This document shows positions 7,543-14,440 of a DNA stretch of 20,092 nucleotides, piece by piece. The notes beneath the pieces were generated by a model. That model made no database searches, was not told the DNA's origin, and worked only from the letters and a program-made list of their open reading frames with translations. Position 1 is the first letter of the stretch. Each line of letters begins with the position of its first letter. Position numbers and translations under genes: made by a program. The stretch comes from Ruminococcaceae bacterium UBA1417 (GTDB taxonomy: Bacteria; Bacillota; Clostridia; Oscillospirales; Acutalibacteraceae): contig DBPP01000042.1 of the NCBI GenBank assembly GCA_002305575.1, positions 1 to 20,092 of the forward strand. Direction: 5' to 3'.

Positions 7543-7578
7543 AAAAAACAGGCGCTTCGCACAGAAGCGCCTGCCAAA
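7543..7578 (-). terminator. Terminator of the GH130 gene
   Basis: A perfect 10-base stem (CAGGCGCTTC/GAAGCGCCTG, loop GCACA) is flanked by A runs on the left and right of the plus strand. Read on the minus strand it ends in TTTTTT, 20 bases or so after the GH130 stop. Confidence 0.88.
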
Positions 7579-7597
7579 AATGCTATATTTTATACAA

Positions 7598-8599
7598 TCA
7601 GTCAACCGGATGCGGATATTTTCTCATATAAGAAAGCAGCTCGTCAACCGTTGTGAACGCCATACCCGTAACGGTATCCGCCGCGCCGTAGTAGATCGTA
7701 ATACGGCCCGTATCGGCATCGGTAAGCGTCGCGCAGGGGAACGTGACGTTCGGCACATCGCCGGTCAGCTCGTAATCCTCTTCCGGACCAAAGACATAGA
7801 AGAGGCCTCTTTCCTTGACAATCCACGGCTTATCAATATCGAGCAGCGCAACGCCAAAGCGATAGACAAAGCCGTTGCAGGAATTGAGAACACCGTGATA
7901 AATCATCAGCCAGCCCTCATCGGTTTCGATCGGGGTGGGGCCAGGGCCAACCTTCTTTGCCTGCCAGCCAGCAATCTTGCTCGTGCCGAACACATAGCGG
8001 TGCTTGCCCCAGTACGTCATATCCGGGCTCTCGCTGTAGAAAATATCGCCAAACGGGGTGTGGCCCGTATCGGAAGGACGGCTGAGCATCGCGAAGTTGT
8101 TGCCGATCTTTCTCGGGAACAGAACGCCGTTGCGGTTGTACGGCAGATACGCGTTCTCGAGCTGATAGAAGGTCTTGAAATCATAGGTGTAGCCCACGCC
8201 GATCGTCGGGCCGTGGAAGCCATTGCACCAGGTGATGTAGTATCTATCCTCGATGAAGCAGACACGCGGATCATAACGGTATTCCTTGCGCGTAACGCAC
8301 GGATCGCAGCCGGGAGCGGGCTGGAAATCAATCGGGTCATGGTTGATATTCCAGTGGATGCCGTCTTCCGAGAAGCCCGCGAAGATGTCCATCATCAGGC
8401 CGCGGTTGTCGCAGCGGAACACGCCGGCATATTTGCCCTCAAACGGAACAACCGCCGAATTGAAGATGCTGTTGGATGTGGGGATCAGGTCACGAGGAAT
8501 AATCGGGTTCTGGTCATAACGCCATACAGGCTTGTCATAGCCCTGCGGCTTGTCCTGCCAGGGCATGTTCGGTAAAGACTTGCCGATGATTTTTGCCAT
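7598..8599 (-). CDS. GH130 beta-1,4-mannooligosaccharide/mannoside phosphorylase
   Basis: This 333-residue enzyme of glycoside hydrolase family 130 should cleave beta-1,4-mannosides with phosphate, releasing mannose 1-phosphate. The sequence matches the family along its length: NPIIPRDL, TSNSIFNSAV, FRCDNRG, YDPRVCFIEDRYYITWCNG, YNRNGVLFPRK, SRPSDTGHTPFGDIF, IYHGV and IYYGAADT. Asp110 in YDPR is the likely general acid. The pattern recalls GH130_2 (RaMP2-like) proteins more than the mannosylglucose phosphorylases of GH130_1, but this was judged from memory. There is no signal peptide, so it acts in the cytoplasm. The ATG at 8599 follows AAGGAGG; the longer frame to 8668 has no matching signal. 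It is divergent from an alpha-galactosidase, which suggests joint use of galactomannan fragments. Confidence 0.93.
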   Translation of the reverse strand: MAKIIGKSLPNMPWQDKPQGYDKPVWRYDQNPIIPRDLIPTSNSIFNSAVVPFEGKYAGVFRCDNRGLMMDIFAGFSEDGIHWNINHDPIDFQPAPGCDPCVTRKEYRYDPRVCFIEDRYYITWCNGFHGPTIGVGYTYDFKTFYQLENAYLPYNRNGVLFPRKIGNNFAMLSRPSDTGHTPFGDIFYSESPDMTYWGKHRYVFGTSKIAGWQAKKVGPGPTPIETDEGWLMIYHGVLNSCNGFVYRFGVALLDIDKPWIVKERGLFYVFGPEEDYELTGDVPNVTFPCATLTDADTGRITIYYGAADTVTGMAFTTVDELLSYMRKYPHPVD

Positions 8600-8682
8600 G
8601 TGGATTGCCTCCTTAAGGATTGAATTATTAAAATTTAAAGCAAGCTGCACAGAAACTTCTTCCTGCAACCGCTTTCATATCT

Positions 8683-8712
8683 ATTATAACTATAGTACAA
8701 CGAACCTGAAAA
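8683..8712 (-). promoter_or_regulatory. Probable GH130 promoter
   Basis: On the minus strand a perfect TATAAT (8683-8688) has TTTTCA (8707-8712) 18 bases upstream. The weak -35 box suggests activation or regulation. The leader would be about 75 bases. Confidence 0.5.
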
Positions 8713-8842
8713 GTAAAGACTTTTTTAAAATTTGTCCGCACTTTCTTTTTTATATACCTTTGGGACATCAAACCGCCTTCTTTTCGGTCGACACTGGCGA
8801 GTCTACTGCACAAAGAAGCAAAATAAGACAACAAAATGCCTA

Positions 8843-8871
8843 TTGCACGGCCTCGCCGAAGCCGTTATAAT
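8843..8871 (+). promoter_or_regulatory. Probable GH36 promoter
   Basis: TATAAT (8866-8871) is perfect; TTGCAC (8843-8848), 17 bases upstream, is a weak -35 box. Transcription would start near 8878, about 36 bases before the GH36 start. Confidence 0.55.
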
Positions 8872-8913
8872 GAAAGCAGAACCCCATGAATTTTTTTGGA
8901 AAGGATTTGTCGT

Positions 8914-11088
8914 ATGGCCATTACCTTTGACGCTTCGAGAAAAATTTTCAAGCTCGACACAGCCTCCACCAGTTATGCCATTGCCATTCATGATGCGGGC
9001 TATCTGCTGCACCTGTACTATGGCGCGTACCTGCCGGATGACAACCTGCTCTCCATGCTGGACCGCGGGATGTTTGCCTCTTTCTCGCCGGATAATCCGC
9101 ATTTTGTGGGTACCGGCTTCTCGCCTGACGTACAACCCAGCGAGTACTCCTGCAACGGCACCGGCGACTACCGCATTTCCGCCTTGCAGATTCGCAATAA
9201 GAACGGCGATATTTCCACTGATATCCGCTATGTTTCCCACCGCATTCTCGCGGAAAAGCCGGCGCTGTGTGGCCTGCCCGCCATGCGCGACGAAACCGGT
9301 GACAGCGAAACGCTCGAAATCACCGCACGCGATGATGTGACCGGCGCGGTCGTGAAGCTTTACTACACCGTATACACGGACATGCCGGTGATGACGCGCA
9401 GCGTAATGGTCGAGAACCAATCCGATGCCGCCATGGATCTTGAGCGCGTATACAGCACTTGTCTGGAGCTTCCGGCTTTCGATTACGACATGGTGCATCT
9501 GTATGGCAAATGGAACAAGGAGCGCACTGTGACGTCCCGCCCGCTGTGCCACGGCATCCAGTCCATCGGCAGCAAGCGCGGCTCCTCCTCGCACAACCAC
9601 AACCCGTTTGTCGCTCTCAAACAGCACGACGCCACGGAAGAGAACGGCGATGTATATGGCGTCAACCTCGTGTACAGCGGCAACTTTTCGATCGACATTG
9701 AGGTGGACTCCATCGGCACCACGCGCCTGCTGGCCGGCATCAATCCGACCGATTTCACATGGCATCTCGAGCCGGGTGCGTGCTTCACCGCACCGGAAGC
9801 CGTCATGGTCTACACCGATAAGGGAATCGGCGAAATGAGCCGCATTTTCCACCGCGCTTACAGGAAGCACCTCATCAAAAGCCCGTGGCGCGATGTGGAA
9901 CGTCCGGTGCTCATCAACAGCTGGGAAGCCGCATTCTTCGATTTCGACGACGACAAGCTTGTGGCCTTCGCCCATGAAGCCGCGCAGTTGGGCGTCGATA
10001 TGCTTGTTATGGATGACGGCTGGTTCGGCCACCGCGATTCCGACAATTCCTCGCTCGGCGACTGGTACGTCAACGAAAAGAAGCTCAAGGGCGGTCTGGC
10101 AAAGCTGATTGAACGCGTCAACGCCGAGGGGCTCAAATTCGGCATCTGGTATGAGCCGGAAATGATCTCACCCGACAGCGACCTCTACCGTGCGCATCCC
10201 GATTGGTGCCTGCATGTGAAGGGCCGCGAGAATTCGCCGGGCCGCAACCAGTTTGTACTGGATATGTCGAGAGCTGACGTGCGCGACAATATTTTCGAGC
10301 AAATGTACAGCGTGCTCTCGAAAAACAAGATCGATTACGTAAAGTGGGACTTCAACCGCAACATTTCGGAGGCCGGTTCCGCCCTTCTGCCGCCGGAGCG
10401 CCAGAAGGAAATCATGCACCGTTTCGTGCTCGGTACCTACGACCTGATGGACCGCTTCGTCAAGGCTTTTCCAAACATCCTCTTTGAGAACTGCTCGGGT
10501 GGCGGCGGGCGCTTTGACCCCGGCATGCTGTACTACTCGCCGCAGATCTGGTGCAGCGACAACACCGACGCCATTGAGCGACTGACCATCCAGTTCGGCA
10601 CTTCCATGTGCTACCCGGTTTCGACCTTCGGCGCGCATGTCGCCGCGCGCGAACGCACGCCGCTCTCGACGCGCGCCAACGTCGCCATGTGCGGTACCTT
10701 CGGCTACGAGCTGGATCCCAGAAAGCTCACCGACGAAGAAAAAGCGGAAGTCCGCCAGCAGATTGCCGATTACCACAAATACAACAAGCTGGTACGCGAG
10801 GGCGATTTCTACCGCCTGATCGCACCGACGGACAACCCGTTCCGCTGCACGTGGGAATTTGTCTCGCCCGACAAAAACGAAGCGATGCTCACCAGCGTCG
10901 TCATGCGTATGCCGGAGTCGATGCTCTACATTCAGCGTCTGCGCGGGCTCGACCCGGAAAAGCTCTACACCGATACGGAAACCGGCGAGGTTTACTCCGG
11001 CGCGCTGCTCATGCATGCCGGCATCAACCTGACCCGGGCCGCGTATTTTGACGGTCAGAGCGTTGTGAAGCACTTCATCGCAAAATAA
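8914..11088 (+). CDS. GH36 alpha-galactosidase
   Basis: This 724-residue enzyme should remove terminal alpha-1,6-galactose from raffinose-type sugars or from galactomannan fragments. It has the three-part GH36 layout: an N-terminal beta-sandwich (to about residue 330), a TIM barrel, and a C-terminal beta domain. Active-site motifs are clear: MDDGWFG, GIWYEPEM, YVKWDFNR with the nucleophile Asp479, ENCSGGGGRFD, and WCSDNTDA with the acid/base Asp549. These positions are one off from Asp478 and Asp548 of the Geobacillus enzyme AgaN, so the protein is full length. The frame extends to a TTG at 8896, but the ATG at 8914 has AAAGGA eight bases upstream. There is no signal peptide, so it is cytoplasmic and needs an importer encoded elsewhere. 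Confidence 0.96.
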   Translation: MAITFDASRKIFKLDTASTSYAIAIHDAGYLLHLYYGAYLPDDNLLSMLDRGMFASFSPDNPHFVGTGFSPDVQPSEYSCNGTGDYRISALQIRNKNGDISTDIRYVSHRILAEKPALCGLPAMRDETGDSETLEITARDDVTGAVVKLYYTVYTDMPVMTRSVMVENQSDAAMDLERVYSTCLELPAFDYDMVHLYGKWNKERTVTSRPLCHGIQSIGSKRGSSSHNHNPFVALKQHDATEENGDVYGVNLVYSGNFSIDIEVDSIGTTRLLAGINPTDFTWHLEPGACFTAPEAVMVYTDKGIGEMSRIFHRAYRKHLIKSPWRDVERPVLINSWEAAFFDFDDDKLVAFAHEAAQLGVDMLVMDDGWFGHRDSDNSSLGDWYVNEKKLKGGLAKLIERVNAEGLKFGIWYEPEMISPDSDLYRAHPDWCLHVKGRENSPGRNQFVLDMSRADVRDNIFEQMYSVLSKNKIDYVKWDFNRNISEAGSALLPPERQKEIMHRFVLGTYDLMDRFVKAFPNILFENCSGGGGRFDPGMLYYSPQIWCSDNTDAIERLTIQFGTSMCYPVSTFGAHVAARERTPLSTRANVAMCGTFGYELDPRKLTDEEKAEVRQQIADYHKYNKLVREGDFYRLIAPTDNPFRCTWEFVSPDKNEAMLTSVVMRMPESMLYIQRLRGLDPEKLYTDTETGEVYSGALLMHAGINLTRAAYFDGQSVVKHFIAK

Positions 11089-11097
11089 ACAAAGAAG

Positions 11098-11131
11098 CGG
11101 CGCCGCGCAGAAATTGCGCAGGCGCCGTTTT
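11098..11131 (+). terminator. Terminator of the GH36 gene
   Basis: CGGCGCC-GCGCA pairs with TGCGC-A-GGCGCCG (one bulged A) around a short AT-rich loop and is followed by TTTT. It begins ten bases after the stop codon. Confidence 0.8.
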
Positions 11132-11135
11132 GTGG

Positions 11136-11165
11136 AAAAAGGCTGCCAGCGGGCGGCCTTTTTTT
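11136..11165. terminator. Second, symmetric terminator downstream of GH36
   Basis: AAAAAGGCTGCC pairs with GGCGGCCTTTTT over twelve positions (one G-U pair) around an AGCG loop, with extra T residues after it. The A and T runs in the stem make it usable from both strands. Confidence 0.82.
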
Positions 11166-11186
11166 CTATAATACGGTGGTCTTTTT

Positions 11187-11228
11187 AAAACGCGGCGTCT
11201 GATGCACTGGCCGATGCACCAGACGCCG
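11187..11228 (-). terminator. Terminator of the two-component operon
   Basis: CGGCGTCTG and CAGACGCCG pair over nine bases around an 18-base loop. On the minus strand it is followed by CGTTTTAAAAAG. It lies eight bases past the histidine kinase stop. Confidence 0.72.
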
Positions 11229-11235
11229 TGAGAAG

Positions 11236-12609
11236 TCAAACGCTTTCCGCCGTGTCCGCCGCAAGCGGCAGCCAGACGGTGAAAACGGTCCCCTCCCCTT
11301 CTGTGCTTTCCACCCGGATTTCCCCGCCATGGGCCTCCACAATCCATTTGACCATAGAAAGGCCGAGGCCGCTGCTCTCCGAGTTTCTCGCGGGCGATGC
11401 CTGATAAAAACGGTCCCAAATGCGCGGAAGATGTTCGGGCGCGATACCGATCCCGTCGTCGCGCACCTGCAACTGCACCCGGTTGCCGTCCTTCCGAACA
11501 GACATCCAGATGTGTCCGCCGACTTTGCCATAGGTCACGGCGTTTTGCAGCAGGTTGCCCCAAAGGCGCAGGAGCAGGGTCTGGTCGCCGTTGATCCGGA
11601 TATCCGGCTGAATATCCGCTTCCAATACAATATCGCGCTGCGCGGCCATTTCCGTGAAGGTTTCCGCTTCCAGCTGGCTGAGTTCGCTGAAATCCAGCGT
11701 CTCAACACACAGCTGCTCCCGACCCTGATCCGCCCGGGAAAGCAGGAGCAGCTGCGAAACCATTTCAGCCATCGCCCGCACTTTGCGGTGTATGGTTTCC
11801 ACAGCCCGGCGGCTCTCGGGCGAAATTGTCTCCTCTGCAAGCAGTTCCTCACACTGCATCAGCACCACGGTCAGCGGTGTACGCAGCTCATGGGCAACGT
11901 CGCTGGAAAACTGCTTTTCCCGCTTGACGCCGGCTTCGATCGCATCGAGCAAGCTGTCAAACGTCTGCGCCAGCGTGTAGATCTCATCGCGCCCCTCCCC
12001 AAGCCGAACGCGCCGGGAAAGATCCTTCTGCTCCCGGATATCCCGCACTGTGCGCGTAATCTGCGCCACGGGCCGGAGCGCCCGGCGGCTGAGGAGATAC
12101 CCGCAGACCGCCGTCACAAGTACCAGCGCCGGAGAGAGAATCAGGGCAAGCCGCAGCGTGTAGCGGAAATCGCGCTCCGCATCGCTGACAGAGATCACGC
12201 CGCGCAAAACCAGCTCGTGATATCCTTCCACCGGGACGCGGATATCCAGAACACAGTATTCCGTGTCGCCGGCTGTCACCGTGCGCAGCTCCCCTTCCGA
12301 AAAAGGCAGGTCATACGCAAAGCCATAGGGCAACCGCCCGTACAACAGGGTCTGGCCGTCGGGTTCGTAAACCGAGAGGTACACGCCGTTGTCAAGCGCA
12401 AGAAGATCCGTGTCAAACTCCAGCCTGCCCTGCGTGTACTCGATGTACTCCATAGCCCGTGCGACGCGCGCTTCCAGCGTGCCGCGGACATTCGTCATAA
12501 TCTCGCGAAATCCGGCGGAAAACAGGACGGCCAGCACGCCGCACACCACGAGTGTCATCATGCCTGTATGGAGCAGCACCAGCCGTGTTTTGAGCGAAAG
12601 CCGTTTCAT
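11236..12609 (-). CDS. Sensor histidine kinase (HisKA/HATPase)
   Basis: This 457-residue membrane kinase should sense an extracellular or envelope signal and phosphorylate the adjacent response regulator. Two membrane segments (about 8-30 and 152-173) enclose an outside domain of some 120 residues with no recognised fold. A HAMP-like linker follows, then the H box FSSDVAHELRTP with the phospho-acceptor His240, the N box LLLRLWGNLLQNAV, the G1 box DDGIGIAPEHL and the G2 box SSGLGLSMVKWIVEAHGG. All catalytic boxes are intact. Its ATG at 12609 overlaps the response regulator stop (ATGA), so the two are translationally coupled. An upstream PepSY lipoprotein may feed into its signal. Confidence 0.96.
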   Translation of the reverse strand: MKRLSLKTRLVLLHTGMMTLVVCGVLAVLFSAGFREIMTNVRGTLEARVARAMEYIEYTQGRLEFDTDLLALDNGVYLSVYEPDGQTLLYGRLPYGFAYDLPFSEGELRTVTAGDTEYCVLDIRVPVEGYHELVLRGVISVSDAERDFRYTLRLALILSPALVLVTAVCGYLLSRRALRPVAQITRTVRDIREQKDLSRRVRLGEGRDEIYTLAQTFDSLLDAIEAGVKREKQFSSDVAHELRTPLTVVLMQCEELLAEETISPESRRAVETIHRKVRAMAEMVSQLLLLSRADQGREQLCVETLDFSELSQLEAETFTEMAAQRDIVLEADIQPDIRINGDQTLLLRLWGNLLQNAVTYGKVGGHIWMSVRKDGNRVQLQVRDDGIGIAPEHLPRIWDRFYQASPARNSESSGLGLSMVKWIVEAHGGEIRVESTEGEGTVFTVWLPLAADTAESV

Positions 12610-13283
12610 GGCGCATCATCCTTCAACACATATCCGTATCCGCGCACGGTATGGATATATTTCTTGTCATGCCCCTCGTCGATTTTCCTGCGCAGGTAGC
12701 GGATATAAACGTCGATGACATTGGAGCCGCCGGCGTAATCGTAATTCCACACATGCTGCTCCAGCTTATCGCGGCTGAGGACAATGCCCGCATTCTGCAT
12801 CATATATCGCAGGAGGGAAAATTCCTTGGAAGAAAGGCGCAGCGCCTCTTCCCCACGAAATGCCTGACTGGTGTCCAGACGGAGCTTCAACTCACCCACC
12901 TGCAAGACACTGGTTTTTTCTCCCGAGGGCTTGCGCAGGAGCACGCGCAAACGGGCCAGCAGTTCTTCAAACGCAAAGGGCTTCACGAGGTAGTCGTCCG
13001 CTCCGGCGTCCAGCCCTTTCACGCGGTCTTCGATGCTGTCCCGCGCCGTCAGCAGGAGCACCGGGAGCGGATTGCCCTGCCGGCGCAGCTTTTGAAGCAC
13101 CTCAATGCCGTCCATTTTGGGCATCATGATGTCGAGCACCAACGCATCGTACTCCGCACCGGAAAGATAATCCCAAACCGCCTCGCCGTCCAGACAGCTG
13201 TCCACACTGTAGCCGGCGGTCTTCAGGCGCTTTTTGAGCAACCGGTTCAAGTCCTGCTCATCCTCTGCAATCAAAATCCGCAT
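12606..13283 (-). CDS. OmpR/PhoB-family response regulator
   Basis: This 225-residue transcription factor is the partner of the downstream kinase. The receiver domain (1-115) has the acidic pocket EDE at 7-9, the phospho-acceptor Asp51 in VLDIMMPKMDG, the switch LLLTARD and the conserved lysine in LVKPF. The C-terminal winged helix (about 125-222) ends in the typical IDVYIRYLRRKID and HTVRGYGYVL. A GGAGGGAG element lies upstream of the ATG, a little far away, right after a strong hairpin. Its targets are not visible; autoregulation of the PepSY-led operon is likely by analogy. Confidence 0.96.
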   Translation of the reverse strand: MRILIAEDEQDLNRLLKKRLKTAGYSVDSCLDGEAVWDYLSGAEYDALVLDIMMPKMDGIEVLQKLRRQGNPLPVLLLTARDSIEDRVKGLDAGADDYLVKPFAFEELLARLRVLLRKPSGEKTSVLQVGELKLRLDTSQAFRGEEALRLSSKEFSLLRYMMQNAGIVLSRDKLEQHVWNYDYAGGSNVIDVYIRYLRRKIDEGHDKKYIHTVRGYGYVLKDDAP

Positions 13284-13307
13284 GTTTCCCGTCTCCCTCC
13301 GATTTTA

Positions 13308-13332
13308 GGCGGCGCTCCGTCCGAGCGCCGCC
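13308..13332 (-). terminator. Strong intercistronic hairpin between PepSY and regulator genes
   Basis: GGCGGCGCTC and GAGCGCCGCC form a perfect 10-base stem around a five-base loop. On the minus strand it is followed by TAAAATC, not a proper T tract, and then by the ribosome binding site of the response regulator. It may act as a partial terminator or as an mRNA-stabilising or processing hairpin after the lipoprotein gene. Confidence 0.55.
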
Positions 13333-13355
13333 CTTCATTTTTCCGGCTCTACCGG

Positions 13356-14228
13356 TCAATCGCGATAATCCACGCTCCATTTGATAAAGGTACCGGTTGA
13401 AGCATCGATTTCAAACTCGTATTCCGTCCGGTCATAGTACGCTTCGCCTTCGTAGACGTCGCGCCCATCCTCCCGATCGCGCTCCATATAAACGTCGCTT
13501 GCCGTGGCGCCCGGGATGCGTTCCAGCACCATGTCGCGCGCCTGTTCCTGCGTGACGGCGGCCGTTGTGCCGGAGCTTTCAAGCGTCCACCCTTCGATGT
13601 CCGAATCGAAGCTCAGGATTTCACCCGTTTCGGCATCAATTTCGTAGTCGTATTCTGCGTTGCCAGCGTAGAACTCTACCTCGTATACGGCCCGACCGTT
13701 TTCACGATCCTGCTTGACCCGGTGGAAGGTTACGTCCACCTGTGCGACGCCCGCGTGCTCCAGCGCGATGGCCTTCGCCTGTTCCTCCGTCACGGCGTCG
13801 GCCGCCGCACTCTGGTTTGCATCGGATGTGCTGTTGTCCTTTTCTGCCACCGACTGCGAATCCTGCGCCTCGGTATTTGCCGGTGCGCTATTGTCCTGCG
13901 GTGTCAGCGCCGACGCGCCCGATGCGGTATCATACGAGAAGTTCCGCACCTCGCCGGAGCCGCGCACCACGTCACACGTGTAGCTGCGCTCTGCCGTGGC
14001 AAACTCCACCGCATATACCGGCACGCCGTCCTCTTCCTCCTGCGAAACCCGCAGCGATACGGTATCGGCCTGTTCCACGCCTGCGCGCTCCAGGGCGATC
14101 GCCGTCGCCTCGGTTTCCGTGATACCGCTGCTCTGCGCACATCCCACCAGGCTGGCTGCCAGCACCAGGATGCCCAGAAGGACGGCTGCCGCTTTCGTTC
14201 CATTGTGTTTTCTTATTGTTTTTTTCAT
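13356..14228 (-). CDS. Lipoprotein with three PepSY domains
   Basis: This 290-residue protein is exported and lipid-anchored: a basic start MKKTIRKHNGTK, a hydrophobic stretch, and a lipobox LVGC with Cys30. Three PepSY repeats follow, at roughly 36-100, 145-208 and 226-288. Each starts with (I/V)T(E/Q)xEA/QA, has a central VY(A/E)VEF or VYEGEAY strand and ends in a turn such as EIDAETGEI. Repeats 2 and 3 keep EIDAxTG; repeat 1 is diverged (DVVRGSGEV). A Ser/Asn/Ala-rich linker (about 104-142) separates repeats 1 and 2. PepSY domains are thought to inhibit or modulate proteases or signalling outside the membrane. It is first in an operon with a response regulator and kinase, so a role in sensing is likely. 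The ATG follows GGAGG by about 8-11 bases. Confidence 0.92.
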   Translation of the reverse strand: MKKTIRKHNGTKAAAVLLGILVLAASLVGCAQSSGITETEATAIALERAGVEQADTVSLRVSQEEEDGVPVYAVEFATAERSYTCDVVRGSGEVRNFSYDTASGASALTPQDNSAPANTEAQDSQSVAEKDNSTSDANQSAAADAVTEEQAKAIALEHAGVAQVDVTFHRVKQDRENGRAVYEVEFYAGNAEYDYEIDAETGEILSFDSDIEGWTLESSGTTAAVTQEQARDMVLERIPGATASDVYMERDREDGRDVYEGEAYYDRTEYEFEIDASTGTFIKWSVDYRD

Positions 14229-14277
14229 CGATAATACCTCCGATCTAATCTCTTCGATGGTTATAGGATACGCACCA

Positions 14278-14293
14278 AAGATGAGAGGAAGAT
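14278..14293 (-). promoter_or_regulatory. Possible response-regulator direct repeat
   Basis: The pentamer ATCTT (minus strand) occurs twice with starts exactly 11 bases apart in the leader of the PepSY gene. OmpR-type regulators usually bind direct repeats spaced about one helical turn. The half-sites are short, so this could be chance. Confidence 0.25.
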
Positions 14294-14330
14294 TAAAAAA
14301 ATCAATGTTTTAAAAATTTTCTCTATGGTT

Positions 14331-14359
14331 ACAATACCGCACCGCAACAGGAAAGTCAA
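14331..14359 (-). promoter_or_regulatory. Promoter of the PepSY two-component operon
   Basis: On the minus strand TTGACT (14354-14359) and TATTGT (14331-14336) are 17 bases apart. The leader would be about 95 bases long. The -10 box is imperfect, which would suit a regulated promoter. Confidence 0.55.
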
Positions 14360-14373
14360 CCGCTATAAAGCCG

Positions 14374-14420
14374 AAAACGCGGTGTGCCAACTGTCAAGCA
14401 GTCCGGCATACCGCGTTTTT
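14374..14420. terminator. Terminator downstream of the ABC exporter operon
   Basis: AAAACGCGGTGTGCC pairs with GGCATACCGCGTTTT over 15 positions (one G-U pair). The loop contains a nested ACTG/CAGT stem. A and T runs at both ends make it nearly symmetric. It ends 20 bases past the second ABC gene stop and shields the PepSY operon promoter. Confidence 0.82.
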
Positions 14421-14440
14421 GCCTAAATTTTTTGCCCATA

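Larger units (their letters stand above)
8600..8913. other. Divergent regulatory region between GH130 and GH36
   Basis: This 314-base gap is AT-rich compared with the flanking genes and contains no plausible gene. It holds one promoter for each direction and two ribosome binding sites. A short perfect palindrome, ACTATAGT (8689-8696), sits in the GH130 promoter spacer and could be part of an operator. No transcription factor gene for sugars is present nearby. Confidence 0.6.
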
